The notes beneath the pieces are model-generated. The model did not search any database. It saw nothing but the letters and a program-made list of their open reading frames with translations, and was not told the DNA's origin. A DNA stretch of 64,000 nt from Planctomycetota bacterium (lineage in GTDB: Bacteria > Planctomycetota > UBA1135 > GCA-002686595), in contig JAKLKU010000002.1 in assembly GCA_023150475.1 (NCBI GenBank), positions 248,001 through 312,000 on the forward strand, in the 5' to 3' direction. Below are positions 1 through 8,915 of this stretch, one piece after another. How positions within the stretch are numbered: the first letter of the stretch is position 1; every line of letters starts with the position of its first letter. A program made the position numbers and the translations under genes.

Positions 1-368
1 ACTCGCTCTTCGACGAGAAGCTCGCCGGCAGCGGCGGTCGCCAGGCGGACAGTCTCCGCGCGGCGCTCAAACTCGCGCTCGATCAGCGCTTCGCGGCCGA
101 CGGCCAGGGCAGCACACGCGGCGGCGTCAGCACACTCGGCATTTCTTTCGACTTCGGCAAGAACGGCCAGATCGACTTCGCGCTCGACGAAGAGGAGCTC
201 GGCCGAGCGCTCGCCAAGGACGCGGAGAAGCTCGAGGAGCTGCTGCTCGGCTCCGACGAACGCGCGGGCCTGTTCGACGTCTTCGCGAAGGCGTTGAAAC
301 CGACCGCGAACGTCGTCGACGCGTTGCTCGAGAACCGCGGCCTCGCGACGCTCGACCTCTACGCCTGA
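1..368 (+). CDS. fliD: Flagellar hook-associated protein 2 (filament cap), C-terminal fragment
   Basis: The reading frame is open from the window edge (codons begin at base 3) and stops at 366-368, giving about 121 C-terminal residues. The pattern fits the FliD C-terminus: a segment reading LGISFDFGKNGQIDFALDEE, in which a short strand is followed by the 'G-x-I/L-x-(L/F)-D-E-x-x-L' motif, then ALAKDAEKLEELLLG and a closing helix ending in GLATLDLYA. In FliD this is the 'DGTLSLDEEKLKEAL' region that packs in the cap at the filament tip and helps flagellin fold. The start and N-terminal domains lie outside the window, so neighbours on that side are unknown. The alternative is another flagellar axial protein; the motif order favours FliD. 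Confidence 0.62.
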   Translation, partial: SLFDEKLAGSGGRQADSLRAALKLALDQRFAADGQGSTRGGVSTLGISFDFGKNGQIDFALDEEELGRALAKDAEKLEELLLGSDERAGLFDVFAKALKPTANVVDALLENRGLATLDLYA

Positions 369-674
369 ACGGGCGACGCACCCCGACGCGCTGATCCGTC
401 GGACCCGACGCTACGTGCGTCGACGGTCCACGAGTTCGGCGAACGGCGCTTCGCCGAGCCGAAACGTGCAGCGCCGCACGCACGGTCAAGCGAGGTTTGG
501 TGCGCAACGTCGCCACGCGAACTCGCGGGCCGAACGCGACCGGAGCTTTCCGACTTTTCGTGCAACTCGCCTGCACCCGCCGGAACGAGCCCGGCATGGT
601 AGGGTCGATCGTCCGTTGATCTGGGACGCGGGAGTCCCGCCGAGACGGTCGCCCAGACAAGCCTCGAATCCATC
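369..674. other. Intergenic region, about 306 bp
   Basis: Separates the fliD fragment from the RCC1-repeat gene. Apart from the hairpin at 436-457 I see no gene, tRNA or repeat here. The promoter of the downstream gene should lie in the 3' half, but no convincing -35/-10 pair was found. Confidence 0.5.
436..457 (+). terminator. Possible terminator hairpin after fliD
   Basis: TCGGCGAA (436-443) is the exact reverse complement of TTCGCCGA (450-457), with a 6-base loop. It lies 68 bases after the fliD stop. There is no T-run, so termination is only possible, not shown. Confidence 0.35.
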
Positions 675-2984
675 ATGTCCAGCATCCGAGTCGCACGTTC
701 CTCGTTCGAGTTCCCCACTGCCCTTTGCCGCCGAAGCCTCGCGCTCCTCGCCCTCACGCTCGCGGCAGCGTCGAGCTCAGCCCAGGCGAAGCTCGTCGGC
801 TGGGGCGGTGCGAGTTTCGACAGCACGTTCAGCGCCGAAGCGTTCGTCGAAGCCGACGCCGGCGGTTACTTCACGATCGCGCGCCGCGCGGACGGCACGT
901 TCGCCGCGCTCGGCCTCAACGGGTTCGAGATCGGCGGGGCGCCTGCGCTGCCGAGCGGAGTCACGTACACCAAGCTCGTCGCGACTTCCGGGCACGTGCT
1001 CGCGTTGCGCAGCGATGGTTCGGTGATCGGTTGGCCCGACGCAGGCGTCGGACACGCGCCGTTCTTCGGCCAGGCCGTGGTCGACATCGCCGCGGGTTCC
1101 GGGCACGCGCTCGCGCTGCTCGCGAACGGCGGCGTGATCGCGTGGGGCGACAACGGCTTCGGCCAATGCTTGGTCCCTTCGCTGCCGAGCGGCGTGACGT
1201 ACGTCGGCATCGGCGCGGGTAGCTACACGTCGTTCGCGATGCGCAGCGACGGCACCGCGGTCGGTTGGGGCAACAACGCCGGAGGCGAACGTGACGTGCC
1301 GCCGCCGCCCTCGGGCCTGACCTACACGCAGATCAGCGGCGGTTGGTACCACTCGGCCGGCATCCTGAGCGACGGCACGATCGTCACGTGGGGCCTGGAC
1401 TTCGCTGGCCAACTCAACGTGCCGGCACTGCCGAGCGGCGTCACGTACACCAAGGTGAGCTGCGGCACCGCGAACTCCGTCGCGCTGCGCAGCGACGGCC
1501 AGATCGTCGGTTGGGGCCACAACGTACAAGGTCAATGCGACGCGCCGGCGCTGCCGAGCGGCGTGACGTACGTCGACGTGACGGCGACGCGTCTGCCGAA
1601 CACCGTCTACTTCTTCAGCCATTGCGCGGCGCTGCGCAGCGACGGCAAGGTCGTGACGTTCGGTTGGAACGGCTTCAGCCAACGGCTCTTGCCCGAACTC
1701 GCGTCGGGCGTGTCGTTCGTCGACATCGACGCGAGCGAGGGCGGCGTCGATCTCGGCGGCCCGATCGCGATGGGCCACACGCTCGCGCTGACGAGCGACG
1801 GCAACGTGCTCGCGTGGGGTGACGAGACCAACGGACAGACCAACGTGCCGGCGCTGCCGGTCGGGAAGACGTACGTCGAGATCTCCGCGGGCGGCTTGCA
1901 CAGCGTCGCACGCTTGAGCGACGGCACGGTCGTCGATTGGGGCAACGACAGTTGGGGCCAACTCGGAGGCACGCCGGGGCTCAACGACTTCGTCGCGATC
2001 GAAGCCGGCGCGTACCACAACCTCGGCTTGCGCCAGAACGGCAACATCTACGCGTGGGGTTACGGCGGCGGCGGCGTGTTGGCGGTGCCCGCGTTGCCGA
2101 GCGGCGTCACCTACGTCGAGATCGCGGCCGGGAGCTTCAGCCTCGCGCGTCGCAGCGACGGTTCCGTCGTGGCCTGGGGACCGAACAACTACGGTCAGAC
2201 GAACGTGCCCGCGTTGCCGAGCGGACTCACCTACGTCGAGATCTCCGCCGGGCGCTATCACGGGCTCGCGCTCCGCAGCGACGGTTCGGTCGTCGCCTGG
2301 GGCAACAACTCGTGGGGTCAGTGCAACGTCCCGACGCTGCCGGCGAACGTGGTGTGGACGGCGATCCGCGCCGGTTGGAACTACAGCGCCGGCAAGACGA
2401 GCGACGGGTTGATCCGCGTGTGGGGTGACACGGCGAACTACAAGAACCAAGTGCCTGCGCTCGCGCCTGGCCAACGTTTCTCGACGTTCGCGGCCGGCGA
2501 GCTCGGGCTCGTCGCGCGCATCGACACTGCTTGGACGAAGTACTGCACGGCGAAAGTCAACTCGCTCGGCTGCACGCCGGCGATCCACGCGTACGGCGAA
2601 CCGAACTCGTCGCTCGCGTTCGGCTTCGGCATCCAATGCACGAGCGTGCGCAATCAGAAGCCTGGGCTCTTGATGTACACGGTCAACGGCCAGCGCGCGA
2701 ACGTGACCTTCCAATGCGGCACGTTGTGCATCGGCCCTGGCGGCGTGCGTCGCGCCCCGCTCGTCAACTCCGGCGGCAGCGGTTTGCCGACGAACGACTG
2801 CTCGGGCATCTACTTCCTCGACATGAACGCGTTCGCGGCGGGCGCGGTCGGCGGCAACCCCGATCCCGCGCTCTCGGTCTCCGGCACGGTCGTGCACACC
2901 CAATGGTGGGGCCGCGACCCGGGCTTCACCGCCCCGTGCAACACGACGCTCTCCGACGCGATCGAGTACACGGTCGTTCCGTGA
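675..2984 (+). CDS. Secreted RCC1-repeat beta-propeller protein with YCTAK-type C-terminal domain
   Basis: A 769-residue exported protein. Residues 1-38 form a signal peptide (basic start, hydrophobic LALLALTLAAA, cleavage after AQA). About residues 40-610 are repeats of roughly 48-50 residues with the RCC1-like pattern 'ALRSDGSVVAWGxNxxGQxxVPxLPSGxTYVxIxAG'; RCC1 repeats fold into blades of a beta-propeller. From about residue 622 comes a separate Cys-containing domain beginning YCTAKVNSLGC that recurs in three other loci of this window. Repeats are highly similar in sequence, suggesting recent internal duplication. A role in cell-surface or extracellular binding is inferred; no catalytic motif is visible. 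A strong terminator follows at 3036. Confidence 0.8.
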   Translation: MSSIRVARSSFEFPTALCRRSLALLALTLAAASSSAQAKLVGWGGASFDSTFSAEAFVEADAGGYFTIARRADGTFAALGLNGFEIGGAPALPSGVTYTKLVATSGHVLALRSDGSVIGWPDAGVGHAPFFGQAVVDIAAGSGHALALLANGGVIAWGDNGFGQCLVPSLPSGVTYVGIGAGSYTSFAMRSDGTAVGWGNNAGGERDVPPPPSGLTYTQISGGWYHSAGILSDGTIVTWGLDFAGQLNVPALPSGVTYTKVSCGTANSVALRSDGQIVGWGHNVQGQCDAPALPSGVTYVDVTATRLPNTVYFFSHCAALRSDGKVVTFGWNGFSQRLLPELASGVSFVDIDASEGGVDLGGPIAMGHTLALTSDGNVLAWGDETNGQTNVPALPVGKTYVEISAGGLHSVARLSDGTVVDWGNDSWGQLGGTPGLNDFVAIEAGAYHNLGLRQNGNIYAWGYGGGGVLAVPALPSGVTYVEIAAGSFSLARRSDGSVVAWGPNNYGQTNVPALPSGLTYVEISAGRYHGLALRSDGSVVAWGNNSWGQCNVPTLPANVVWTAIRAGWNYSAGKTSDGLIRVWGDTANYKNQVPALAPGQRFSTFAAGELGLVARIDTAWTKYCTAKVNSLGCTPAIHAYGEPNSSLAFGFGIQCTSVRNQKPGLLMYTVNGQRANVTFQCGTLCIGPGGVRRAPLVNSGGSGLPTNDCSGIYFLDMNAFAAGAVGGNPDPALSVSGTVVHTQWWGRDPGFTAPCNTTLSDAIEYTVVP

Positions 2985-3314
2985 CGCGCGAAGCCCATCG
3001 CTCGCGCTGAGCGCCCCAGCGATCCGCGCCCTCCCCCGAGGCCGTTCGTCACCCGACGAGCGGCCTCGGTTCGTTCCAAGCGCGCGGCTCGCGTCCCCGA
3101 CGGGTTGCGCACGAGTCGCAAGCCGAGTCCGGCGAAGCGCACGAACTCTCTCCGACCGAGTCCACGTGCTGTGCGCACTCAGCGCGGCCCATCGACGCGT
3201 TCGATTCAACCAACGGATTCGTCGTCGCGCGCCGCGAGAGTCGTCACGATCGCGCAACGCCGCCGCCCGCCTCGAGCGATGCAAGCTGCACCGGCATGTT
3301 AGCTTCGAAAGCGC
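2985..3314. other. Intergenic region, about 330 bp
   Basis: Holds the strong hairpin terminator at 3036-3069 and, after it, about 240 bases without a recognisable gene. Presumably carries the promoter of the ADP-ribosylglycohydrolase gene. Confidence 0.5.
3036..3069 (+). terminator. Rho-independent-type terminator after the RCC1-repeat gene
   Basis: Arms 3036-3050 and 3055-3069 pair over 15 bp (one G-T pair) around the loop ACCC, followed by TTCGTTCC. It starts 52 bases after the stop codon at 2984. The length of the perfect stem makes chance very unlikely. Confidence 0.78.
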
Positions 3315-4256
3315 GTGGAACTTCGAGCTCGTTACCGTGGTTGTCTCGTCGGGCTCGCCGTCGGCGATGCGCTCGGCACGACGCTCGAGTTCTCGCCGCC
3401 CGGCACGTTCGCGCCGATCGACGACATGCTCGGCGGCGGCCCGTTCGGTCTCGCGCCAGGTGAATGGACCGACGACACGTCGATGGCGCTGTGCCTCGCG
3501 CAAAGTCTCGTCGCGTGCCGCGGCTTCGACGCGCGCGACCAGATGCGGCGTTACCTGCGCTGGCGGGACGAAGGTGTGCCGTCGAGCACTGGCGAGTGTT
3601 TCGACATCGGACGAACGGTGAGCGACGCGTTGTCACGCTTCCGCCGCACCGGCGAGCCGTTCTCCGGATCGACTGCGCCTACGTCGGCGGGCAACGGCTC
3701 GCTGATGCGGCTCGCTCCGGTGCCGCTCGCGTTCGCGCGTGACCCTCGACTCGCGATCGAACGTTCCGGCGAGAGCTCACGCACGACGCACGGTGCGACG
3801 ACCGCCGTCGACGCGTGCCGCTTCTTCGGCGGCTTGCTGGTCGGAGCGCTCGACGGCGCGACGAAGGACGAGCTGCTGGCCGAAGGAAACGCGCGGAAGT
3901 CAGCACGTTGGCGCGCAACGAACTTGGACCCGGCGATCGAGCTCGTCGCGGCGGGTTCGTATCGCCACCGTCGACCGCCGGAGATCCGCGGCACCGGCTA
4001 CGTGGTGGAGTCGCTCGAAGCCGCGCTCTGGGCGTTCCATCACTCGCACGACTTCCCGAGCGGTGCCTTGCTCGCCGCCAACCTCGGCGACGACGCCGAC
4101 ACGACGTGTGCGATCTACGGCCAACTCGCCGGCGCGCACTACGGCGTCGAAGCGATCCCCCGCGAGTGGGCGGCGAAGGTGTCGCAGCGCGACCTGATCG
4201 AATCGCTCGCCGACCAACTCCTCATGTTGGCCGCCGAGTCTGGCGCTCCCGATTGA
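3315..4256 (+). CDS. ADP-ribosylglycohydrolase family protein (DraG/ARH-like)
   Basis: A 313-residue protein, the usual size of this family, which removes ADP-ribose from protein or small-molecule acceptors with two metal ions at the active site. Seen: the N-terminal G-C-L-V-G-L-A-V-G-D-A-L-G-T motif, the metal-binding WTDDTSM motif (Asp53, Asp54, Thr55), GNGSLMRLAPV in the middle, and the C-terminal metal motif ANLGDDADTTCA (Asp259-Asp262 region) followed by GQLAGAHYG. All key acidic residues are present, so the enzyme should be active. The start is GTG at 3315; no clear Shine-Dalgarno sequence precedes it. No ADP-ribosyltransferase partner is nearby, so the substrate is unknown; DNA, protein or O-acetyl-ADP-ribose are all possible. 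Confidence 0.9.
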   Translation: MELRARYRGCLVGLAVGDALGTTLEFSPPGTFAPIDDMLGGGPFGLAPGEWTDDTSMALCLAQSLVACRGFDARDQMRRYLRWRDEGVPSSTGECFDIGRTVSDALSRFRRTGEPFSGSTAPTSAGNGSLMRLAPVPLAFARDPRLAIERSGESSRTTHGATTAVDACRFFGGLLVGALDGATKDELLAEGNARKSARWRATNLDPAIELVAAGSYRHRRPPEIRGTGYVVESLEAALWAFHHSHDFPSGALLAANLGDDADTTCAIYGQLAGAHYGVEAIPREWAAKVSQRDLIESLADQLLMLAAESGAPD

Positions 4257-4395
4257 CGACCTTTGCTCGGCACTCCGGTCCAGAGTCGTTGGGTTGCAGC
4301 TCGCCGTAGGCACACGCCACTCGACATTGGGAGTCTCGAAACCACATTCCATCCGAGACGTTGTCCAACCATCGGTTACGCAGCAACATGGCTCC

Positions 4396-4403
4396 AAGGA
4401 GGG
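4396..4403 (+). promoter_or_regulatory. Strong Shine-Dalgarno sequence fixing the start at 4412
   Basis: AAGGAGGG lies 8 bases before ATG 4412. It decides against the in-frame TTG at 4361 and ATG at 4388, which lack such a site. Confidence 0.8.
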
Positions 4404-4411
4404 AGTCGGTA

Positions 4412-6190
4412 ATGGCATTGACGCTCAATCTGCGTGCTTGGTTCGTCGAACCGTTCCTGCCCGCTTCTGCAACGGAGCGCAAACGCCGCTGGAAGCGAAT
4501 GAGCGTCTTCGTCGTCGCCGCGGCGTTGATCTGGGTAGTCGGATGGTGCGTTGTTCGATTGAACGTTGCACTCGAGCCGGAGACGCAACAAGCGTATTGG
4601 TACGGCGACGAACCCACGGGAACATGCGATCTGGCGATCGTGGTCCACGGCTGGACCAAAGGGCCGGCGGACATGGAGGAGATCGCTTCCGTCCTGCGCG
4701 AATGCGACCCGAACCTCGCGATCCGGATGTGGTCCTACGACGCGAGCCGATTCTCGAACGCGAACCCGGAGGGCCTAGCGCAAGACCTCGAGCGCGAAAT
4801 CGCCGAGCTGCATTCGCGCGCGCGGGGTCGCGTGATCCTGGTGGGACACAGCCTTGGAGGACTCCTGCTCCGGCGGAGCTACTTGACGGGTCTGGCGCGC
4901 GACGAGAACGGTTGGGCCGCCCAGGTCGATCGAATCGTCCTCCTCGCGGCGCCGAACCGCGGAACCAAGGCCATCAGTCGCTCGCTGTATCTCGCCGCCG
5001 CGGACGCGCTGTCGCGATCGTATCGGGTCGGCGAGTTGATCCGCGCTACGTACCGCGGCGCGCCTTTCATCGTGAACCTGCGACTGGACTGGATCCGCGA
5101 GATTCCGAAGCTCGAGCGGCCGCCGTTGGTCGCGCAAATCGTCGGGAACCGCGATGACGTCGTCAGCTCCGCGGACAGTCTCGACGGATTGCAGTTCCGA
5201 TCGGCAATGCTCCGCGAGTTGCCCAACTCGACTCACGCGTCGGTGGTGCACAAACGCGAGTCGGGCGCGTACATCAAAGAAGTCCTCGCGGCACCGCTGA
5301 CGACGAGTGCTCCCGTGGACGATGCACGAGGAGCTGAGCGGTCCAAGGTGTTCAAAGCACTGATCGTCCACGGGATTCGCGACTACGGTGACCGCTTCGA
5401 CCAACTGCGAGATGCGGTGTCGGGTGTTGCTTCGAGTCTTGGATACCAGCCGTTGGCCCGGGCGCCTCGATACCAATACTTCTCCGCATTGCAGTTCGTG
5501 AACCCGCTCTCTCGACGCGCGAAGGTGTACGAGTTCGCCGATCTCTACGCGGACCTGCTGGCGACTCCGCCCGTCGATGCACCGATCCACTTCGCGGGCC
5601 ACTCGTTCGGGACATACCTGCTCGGCAGGAGCCTTCGCGACTATCCAGCCATGCGCTTCGAGAAGGCGTACTTCGCAGGCAGCGTGCTCCACGAGTCGTT
5701 CTTCTCGTCGACCGGGGACGGCGCGGGCGCGCTCGGTCGGCAAATCGGATGGCTCAGGAACGACATCGCGACCGAGGATTGGCCCGTCGGAATCCTGTGC
5801 TCCGGGCTCGACAAACTCAATCTGGCGGAGTTTGTCGGAACCGGCGGATTCAACGGCTTCACCGGCATCGTCGAGGAAGACCGCCACTGCGAGAATCGCT
5901 ACTTCCCAGGTGGTCACGGCAAGGCGCTGGAACGCGAGAACCAGGCATCGATCGCGGCGTGGTTGGTTCAACCGAGTGCTGCTGGATCCCGAGGGGTGCA
6001 AGGGGACCCTGCGCTCGCATCCCTGTTGGTCTCCACGCGGAGCGCGTGTTGGGACCTGGCGTCGCGATTGGCGCCATTGCTGTTCGTGCTCGTCGTCGGT
6101 GCGGCCGTCTACTTGCTCTTCTTCGGACGCCGACCGTGGATCTCCCTTGCCGCGATCATGGCGCTGCTATGGTTCCTCAACATCGCTTGA
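4412..6190 (+). CDS. Membrane protein with two tandem alpha/beta-hydrolase domains
   Basis: A 592-residue protein with a basic N-terminus and one membrane helix (about 29-50). The first hydrolase domain (about 68-300) has the strand LAIVVHGWTKG and the nucleophile elbow GHSLGG with Ser147, resembling PGAP1/lipase-type (DUF676-like) hydrolases. A second copy (about 310-520) starts KALIVHGI and has GHSFG with Ser398. Two hydrophobic segments close the protein (about 550-592). Both domains keep the nucleophile; catalytic His and Asp cannot be assigned securely by eye. Lipid- or ester-hydrolysis at the cytoplasmic membrane is inferred. Base composition and codon choice look less GC-rich than in the neighbours, hinting at acquisition by transfer. 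It ends converging on the acyl-CoA synthetase gene. Confidence 0.75.
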   Translation: MALTLNLRAWFVEPFLPASATERKRRWKRMSVFVVAAALIWVVGWCVVRLNVALEPETQQAYWYGDEPTGTCDLAIVVHGWTKGPADMEEIASVLRECDPNLAIRMWSYDASRFSNANPEGLAQDLEREIAELHSRARGRVILVGHSLGGLLLRRSYLTGLARDENGWAAQVDRIVLLAAPNRGTKAISRSLYLAAADALSRSYRVGELIRATYRGAPFIVNLRLDWIREIPKLERPPLVAQIVGNRDDVVSSADSLDGLQFRSAMLRELPNSTHASVVHKRESGAYIKEVLAAPLTTSAPVDDARGAERSKVFKALIVHGIRDYGDRFDQLRDAVSGVASSLGYQPLARAPRYQYFSALQFVNPLSRRAKVYEFADLYADLLATPPVDAPIHFAGHSFGTYLLGRSLRDYPAMRFEKAYFAGSVLHESFFSSTGDGAGALGRQIGWLRNDIATEDWPVGILCSGLDKLNLAEFVGTGGFNGFTGIVEEDRHCENRYFPGGHGKALERENQASIAAWLVQPSAAGSRGVQGDPALASLLVSTRSACWDLASRLAPLLFVLVVGAAVYLLFFGRRPWISLAAIMALLWFLNIA

Positions 6191-6258
6191 GACACGCACC
6201 GACGTTCGGGGCAGTGCGCCCTGACGAGGTCGGCCGTGTCAACGATGTCGCACGGCGT

Positions 6259-8649
6259 TCACAAGGTTCGATACGCACGACTCCAAACACGACCCAACGC
6301 GTGCATCGCGCGGTCCGCGGAGCGGAAGACCGGAAGGCCGCCCGAGCGCAGGGCGTGGACCAGCGGCTCGTAGCGCGGGCCGGAGTCGATCACGGCGACG
6401 ACGGGCTTCGTCGTCGCAGCGAAGGCGCGGGGCAAGCGGTGTGCAAGCGAGCGTTCGGTGGCGATCTCGTCCGGTGTCGTCGCGAGCTGCGACGTCAGCG
6501 GCACGCAGCCGACCACCACGCCGTCGAGCGAGTCGCTCGCGAGGAACGCTTCGAGCGCGGCGAGGTACGCGTCCTCGTTCGCCTGCGGCGTCAAGTCGAG
6601 CGGGTTCTTCACGTCGACGATGCCGGCGAGGCCGCGTTCCTTCAGCGCGGCGCCAAGCCGCGCGCGCGTCGCGTCGTCGAGCGGCGGCAGCGCGAGCTCC
6701 TGGCGCGGCCCACGCACCGCGTCCGCCATGCCGACGGCTTCGTAGCCCGCGTTCGAGATGACGCCGATGCGAGCGCTCGACGTTCGTCCGCGAGGCACGA
6801 TGCGTCCGTGCAGCGCGGTGCAGAGCTCCACGAGCTCTTCGAACTCCTCGAACGAGGTGGCGACCAGCGCGCCAGCTTCCTCCGCCGCCGCTTCGGCGAC
6901 TTCGTGATCGCCGGCGACCGACGCCGTGTGGCCGGCGGCGGCGCTGCGGCCGAGCTCGCTGCGGCCGGCTTTGTAGAAGATCACGTCCTTGCCGCGGTGC
7001 GTCGCGTCGCGCACGGCGCGCACGAACGCGAGGCCATCGAGCTCTTGGAAGCCCTCGACGTACACGCCGAGCACGTCGACGTCGTCGCGTTCGGCCGCCG
7101 CGCGCACGCAGTCGGCGACCGTGACGTCGAGTTGGTTGCCGATCGAGACCGCGAGCGCGGGCCGCAACGTCTCGAGCTTGCTCAGCCGACCGACGACGAA
7201 CGCGCCTGACTGCGAGAGCAGCGCGACGCGGCGCGGCGGACCGCTCCAGCCTTTGTCGACCTTCTCGCTCGGGATGAAGAGCGTGTCGTAGCGACCGGCG
7301 CGCGAGAGTACGCCGAGGCTGTTCGGCCCGAGGAAAACGGGTCCGCCACTCGCTGGCGCGGTGCGCGCCGTCGAACTCGGCCCGACTTCGTGTGGATCGC
7401 GCTGCGCGTCGTGTTCCACGCCGCGATCGAGCGCGCGAGCTGCCGCGATCTCGGCGCGGACGCGCTGCGCGAGCTCGCTCGTCCCTTGGATCTCGCCGAC
7501 GCCGCCGGGGACGAGGATCGCGCTCTCCACGCGGCCACTCGCGACGCACGAGCGCACGAGGTCCGGCAACTGCGCGGCCGCGGCCGCGAGCACGACGAGG
7601 TCGACGCGTTCCGGCAACGCCTCGATGCTCGGCACGCAGCGCACGCCGCAGAGCTCTCGGCTGCCCGGCTTGATCACGAAGACGTGCTCGCGCGGAAAAC
7701 CACACTCGAGCACGTTGTCGAGGATGATGCGGCCGAAGTTCTTCGCCGTCGCCGACACGCCGAGCACGGCGATCGCACGCGGCTCGAAAAGCCGGGCGAG
7801 TTGCGCCTGCGGCCGCGGCGCAGGCTCGCGCACGGCCGCTCCGAGCCGTCCGCGTGCGTCGAGCGGCGTCAGACGACCGTCGCGCACCGCGAACGGGTTG
7901 ACTTCGAGCTCGACGAGCGCCGGCGCGCTGCCGTGGGCGCCGATTCGCGCTTCGTCGCGCGCCACGAACGCGGCGCGCGCGAGCTCGAGGAAGCCCGCGA
8001 AGCACCGCACGAGCTCGTCATCGCCCACGAGCCGTTCGCGACCGCGCATGCGCCCCGCAAGCGCGTCATACGCCGCGGTGCGCGCGAAGAGCTCGAAGAA
8101 GCGCTCTGCGCTGACGTCGAGCGCGACCGCCTTCGCGATCGCGCCGCCGCGTTGCATCCGCTCGGCGAAATACTCCGTGTCGACGCCGCCGAGGCCGGCC
8201 GCAAGCACGGGCCCGAACTCGCGCGTCGCGCGCAGACCGACGAAGAGTTCGTCGCCGAAGACTCGCGCGGGCCGTTCGAGCGCTTCGACGACGAGCACGC
8301 CGCGCACGTCGGCGCGCGCGCCGAGACGGCGTTCGAGCTCGGCGATGCCCGCCCGCACCGCGTCGAGCTCGTTCGGCACGAAGACGACGCCGCGCGCTTC
8401 GGTCTTGTGCACGATGTCGGGTGAAACGACCTTCAGCACGACACGCGCGCTGCGAAGGCCCGCAAGCGTCGCGCTCGTCGGCGATTCGCCGCGCGCCACG
8501 AACACGTGCGCCGGCGGCGCGCAACCGGTGAACGCTTCGACGAGTTCGCACGCTTCGTACTCGAAGAGCTGCGTCCGCCGCTCGCTCGCGGCGCGAGCCA
8601 GCACGCTTTCGACGACCGACGCCGACGTTTCGATTCCGCGGGTTTCCAC
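6259..8649 (-). CDS. NDP-forming acyl-CoA synthetase (acetate-CoA ligase type), permuted domain order
   Basis: A 796-residue enzyme that would interconvert an acyl-CoA, ADP and phosphate with the free acid, CoA and ATP. The order is unusual: an ATP-grasp_5 domain first (about 1-215, with SARVVLKVVSPDIVHKTEARG), then the CoA-binding Rossmann domain (about 275-390, LFEPRAIAVLGVSATAKNFG) and the succinyl-CoA-ligase-like domains. The phospho-acceptor histidine is present as His574 in AGHTASVAGD. A low-complexity Thr/Ser/Ala/Pro-rich insert precedes the FLGPNSLGV motif. The start at GTG 8649 is chosen because GGAGG lies 5 bases upstream; longer readings run into the region upstream of asnA. The substrate (acetate, propionate or a branched acid) cannot be told. 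Confidence 0.85.
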   Translation of the reverse strand: METRGIETSASVVESVLARAASERRTQLFEYEACELVEAFTGCAPPAHVFVARGESPTSATLAGLRSARVVLKVVSPDIVHKTEARGVVFVPNELDAVRAGIAELERRLGARADVRGVLVVEALERPARVFGDELFVGLRATREFGPVLAAGLGGVDTEYFAERMQRGGAIAKAVALDVSAERFFELFARTAAYDALAGRMRGRERLVGDDELVRCFAGFLELARAAFVARDEARIGAHGSAPALVELEVNPFAVRDGRLTPLDARGRLGAAVREPAPRPQAQLARLFEPRAIAVLGVSATAKNFGRIILDNVLECGFPREHVFVIKPGSRELCGVRCVPSIEALPERVDLVVLAAAAAQLPDLVRSCVASGRVESAILVPGGVGEIQGTSELAQRVRAEIAAARALDRGVEHDAQRDPHEVGPSSTARTAPASGGPVFLGPNSLGVLSRAGRYDTLFIPSEKVDKGWSGPPRRVALLSQSGAFVVGRLSKLETLRPALAVSIGNQLDVTVADCVRAAAERDDVDVLGVYVEGFQELDGLAFVRAVRDATHRGKDVIFYKAGRSELGRSAAAGHTASVAGDHEVAEAAAEEAGALVATSFEEFEELVELCTALHGRIVPRGRTSSARIGVISNAGYEAVGMADAVRGPRQELALPPLDDATRARLGAALKERGLAGIVDVKNPLDLTPQANEDAYLAALEAFLASDSLDGVVVGCVPLTSQLATTPDEIATERSLAHRLPRAFAATTKPVVAVIDSGPRYEPLVHALRSGGLPVFRSADRAMHALGRVWSRAYRTL

Positions 8650-8915
8650 GCGAGCCTCCAGAACGCGCTGAAGTCTAGTCGTCGGCTGCTCGCGCCGAGC
8701 TCGCGACGCGCGCGCGAACCCACGCTCCGCTGCGATCGCGCGCGACCTGCGCCGAACGGCTGAAGCTCGTCTGCGACCAACGAGGCAGCGCGCGCACTCG
8801 CGGCTCGGGCTACTTTGCGGTGTGCGGCCGCGTGTCGCCGTCTCCCCACGCAGGCCACGCTTCACATCGTTCCCCGGGCCGGCGCCGCGCGCGGTCCGCA
8901 GAGAAGGAGCTCTCC
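8650..8915. other. Divergent promoter region between acyl-CoA synthetase gene and asnA
   Basis: A 266-bp gap between two divergently read genes. It must hold both promoters. Each gene has a visible Shine-Dalgarno sequence at its edge, but no convincing promoter hexamers or operators were recognised. Confidence 0.45.

Noticed and set aside
777..3503. A 908-codon open frame opposite the RCC1-repeat gene
   Set aside because: It is Arg-rich, lacks domains and mirrors the repeats of the plus-strand gene; a shadow produced by high GC content.
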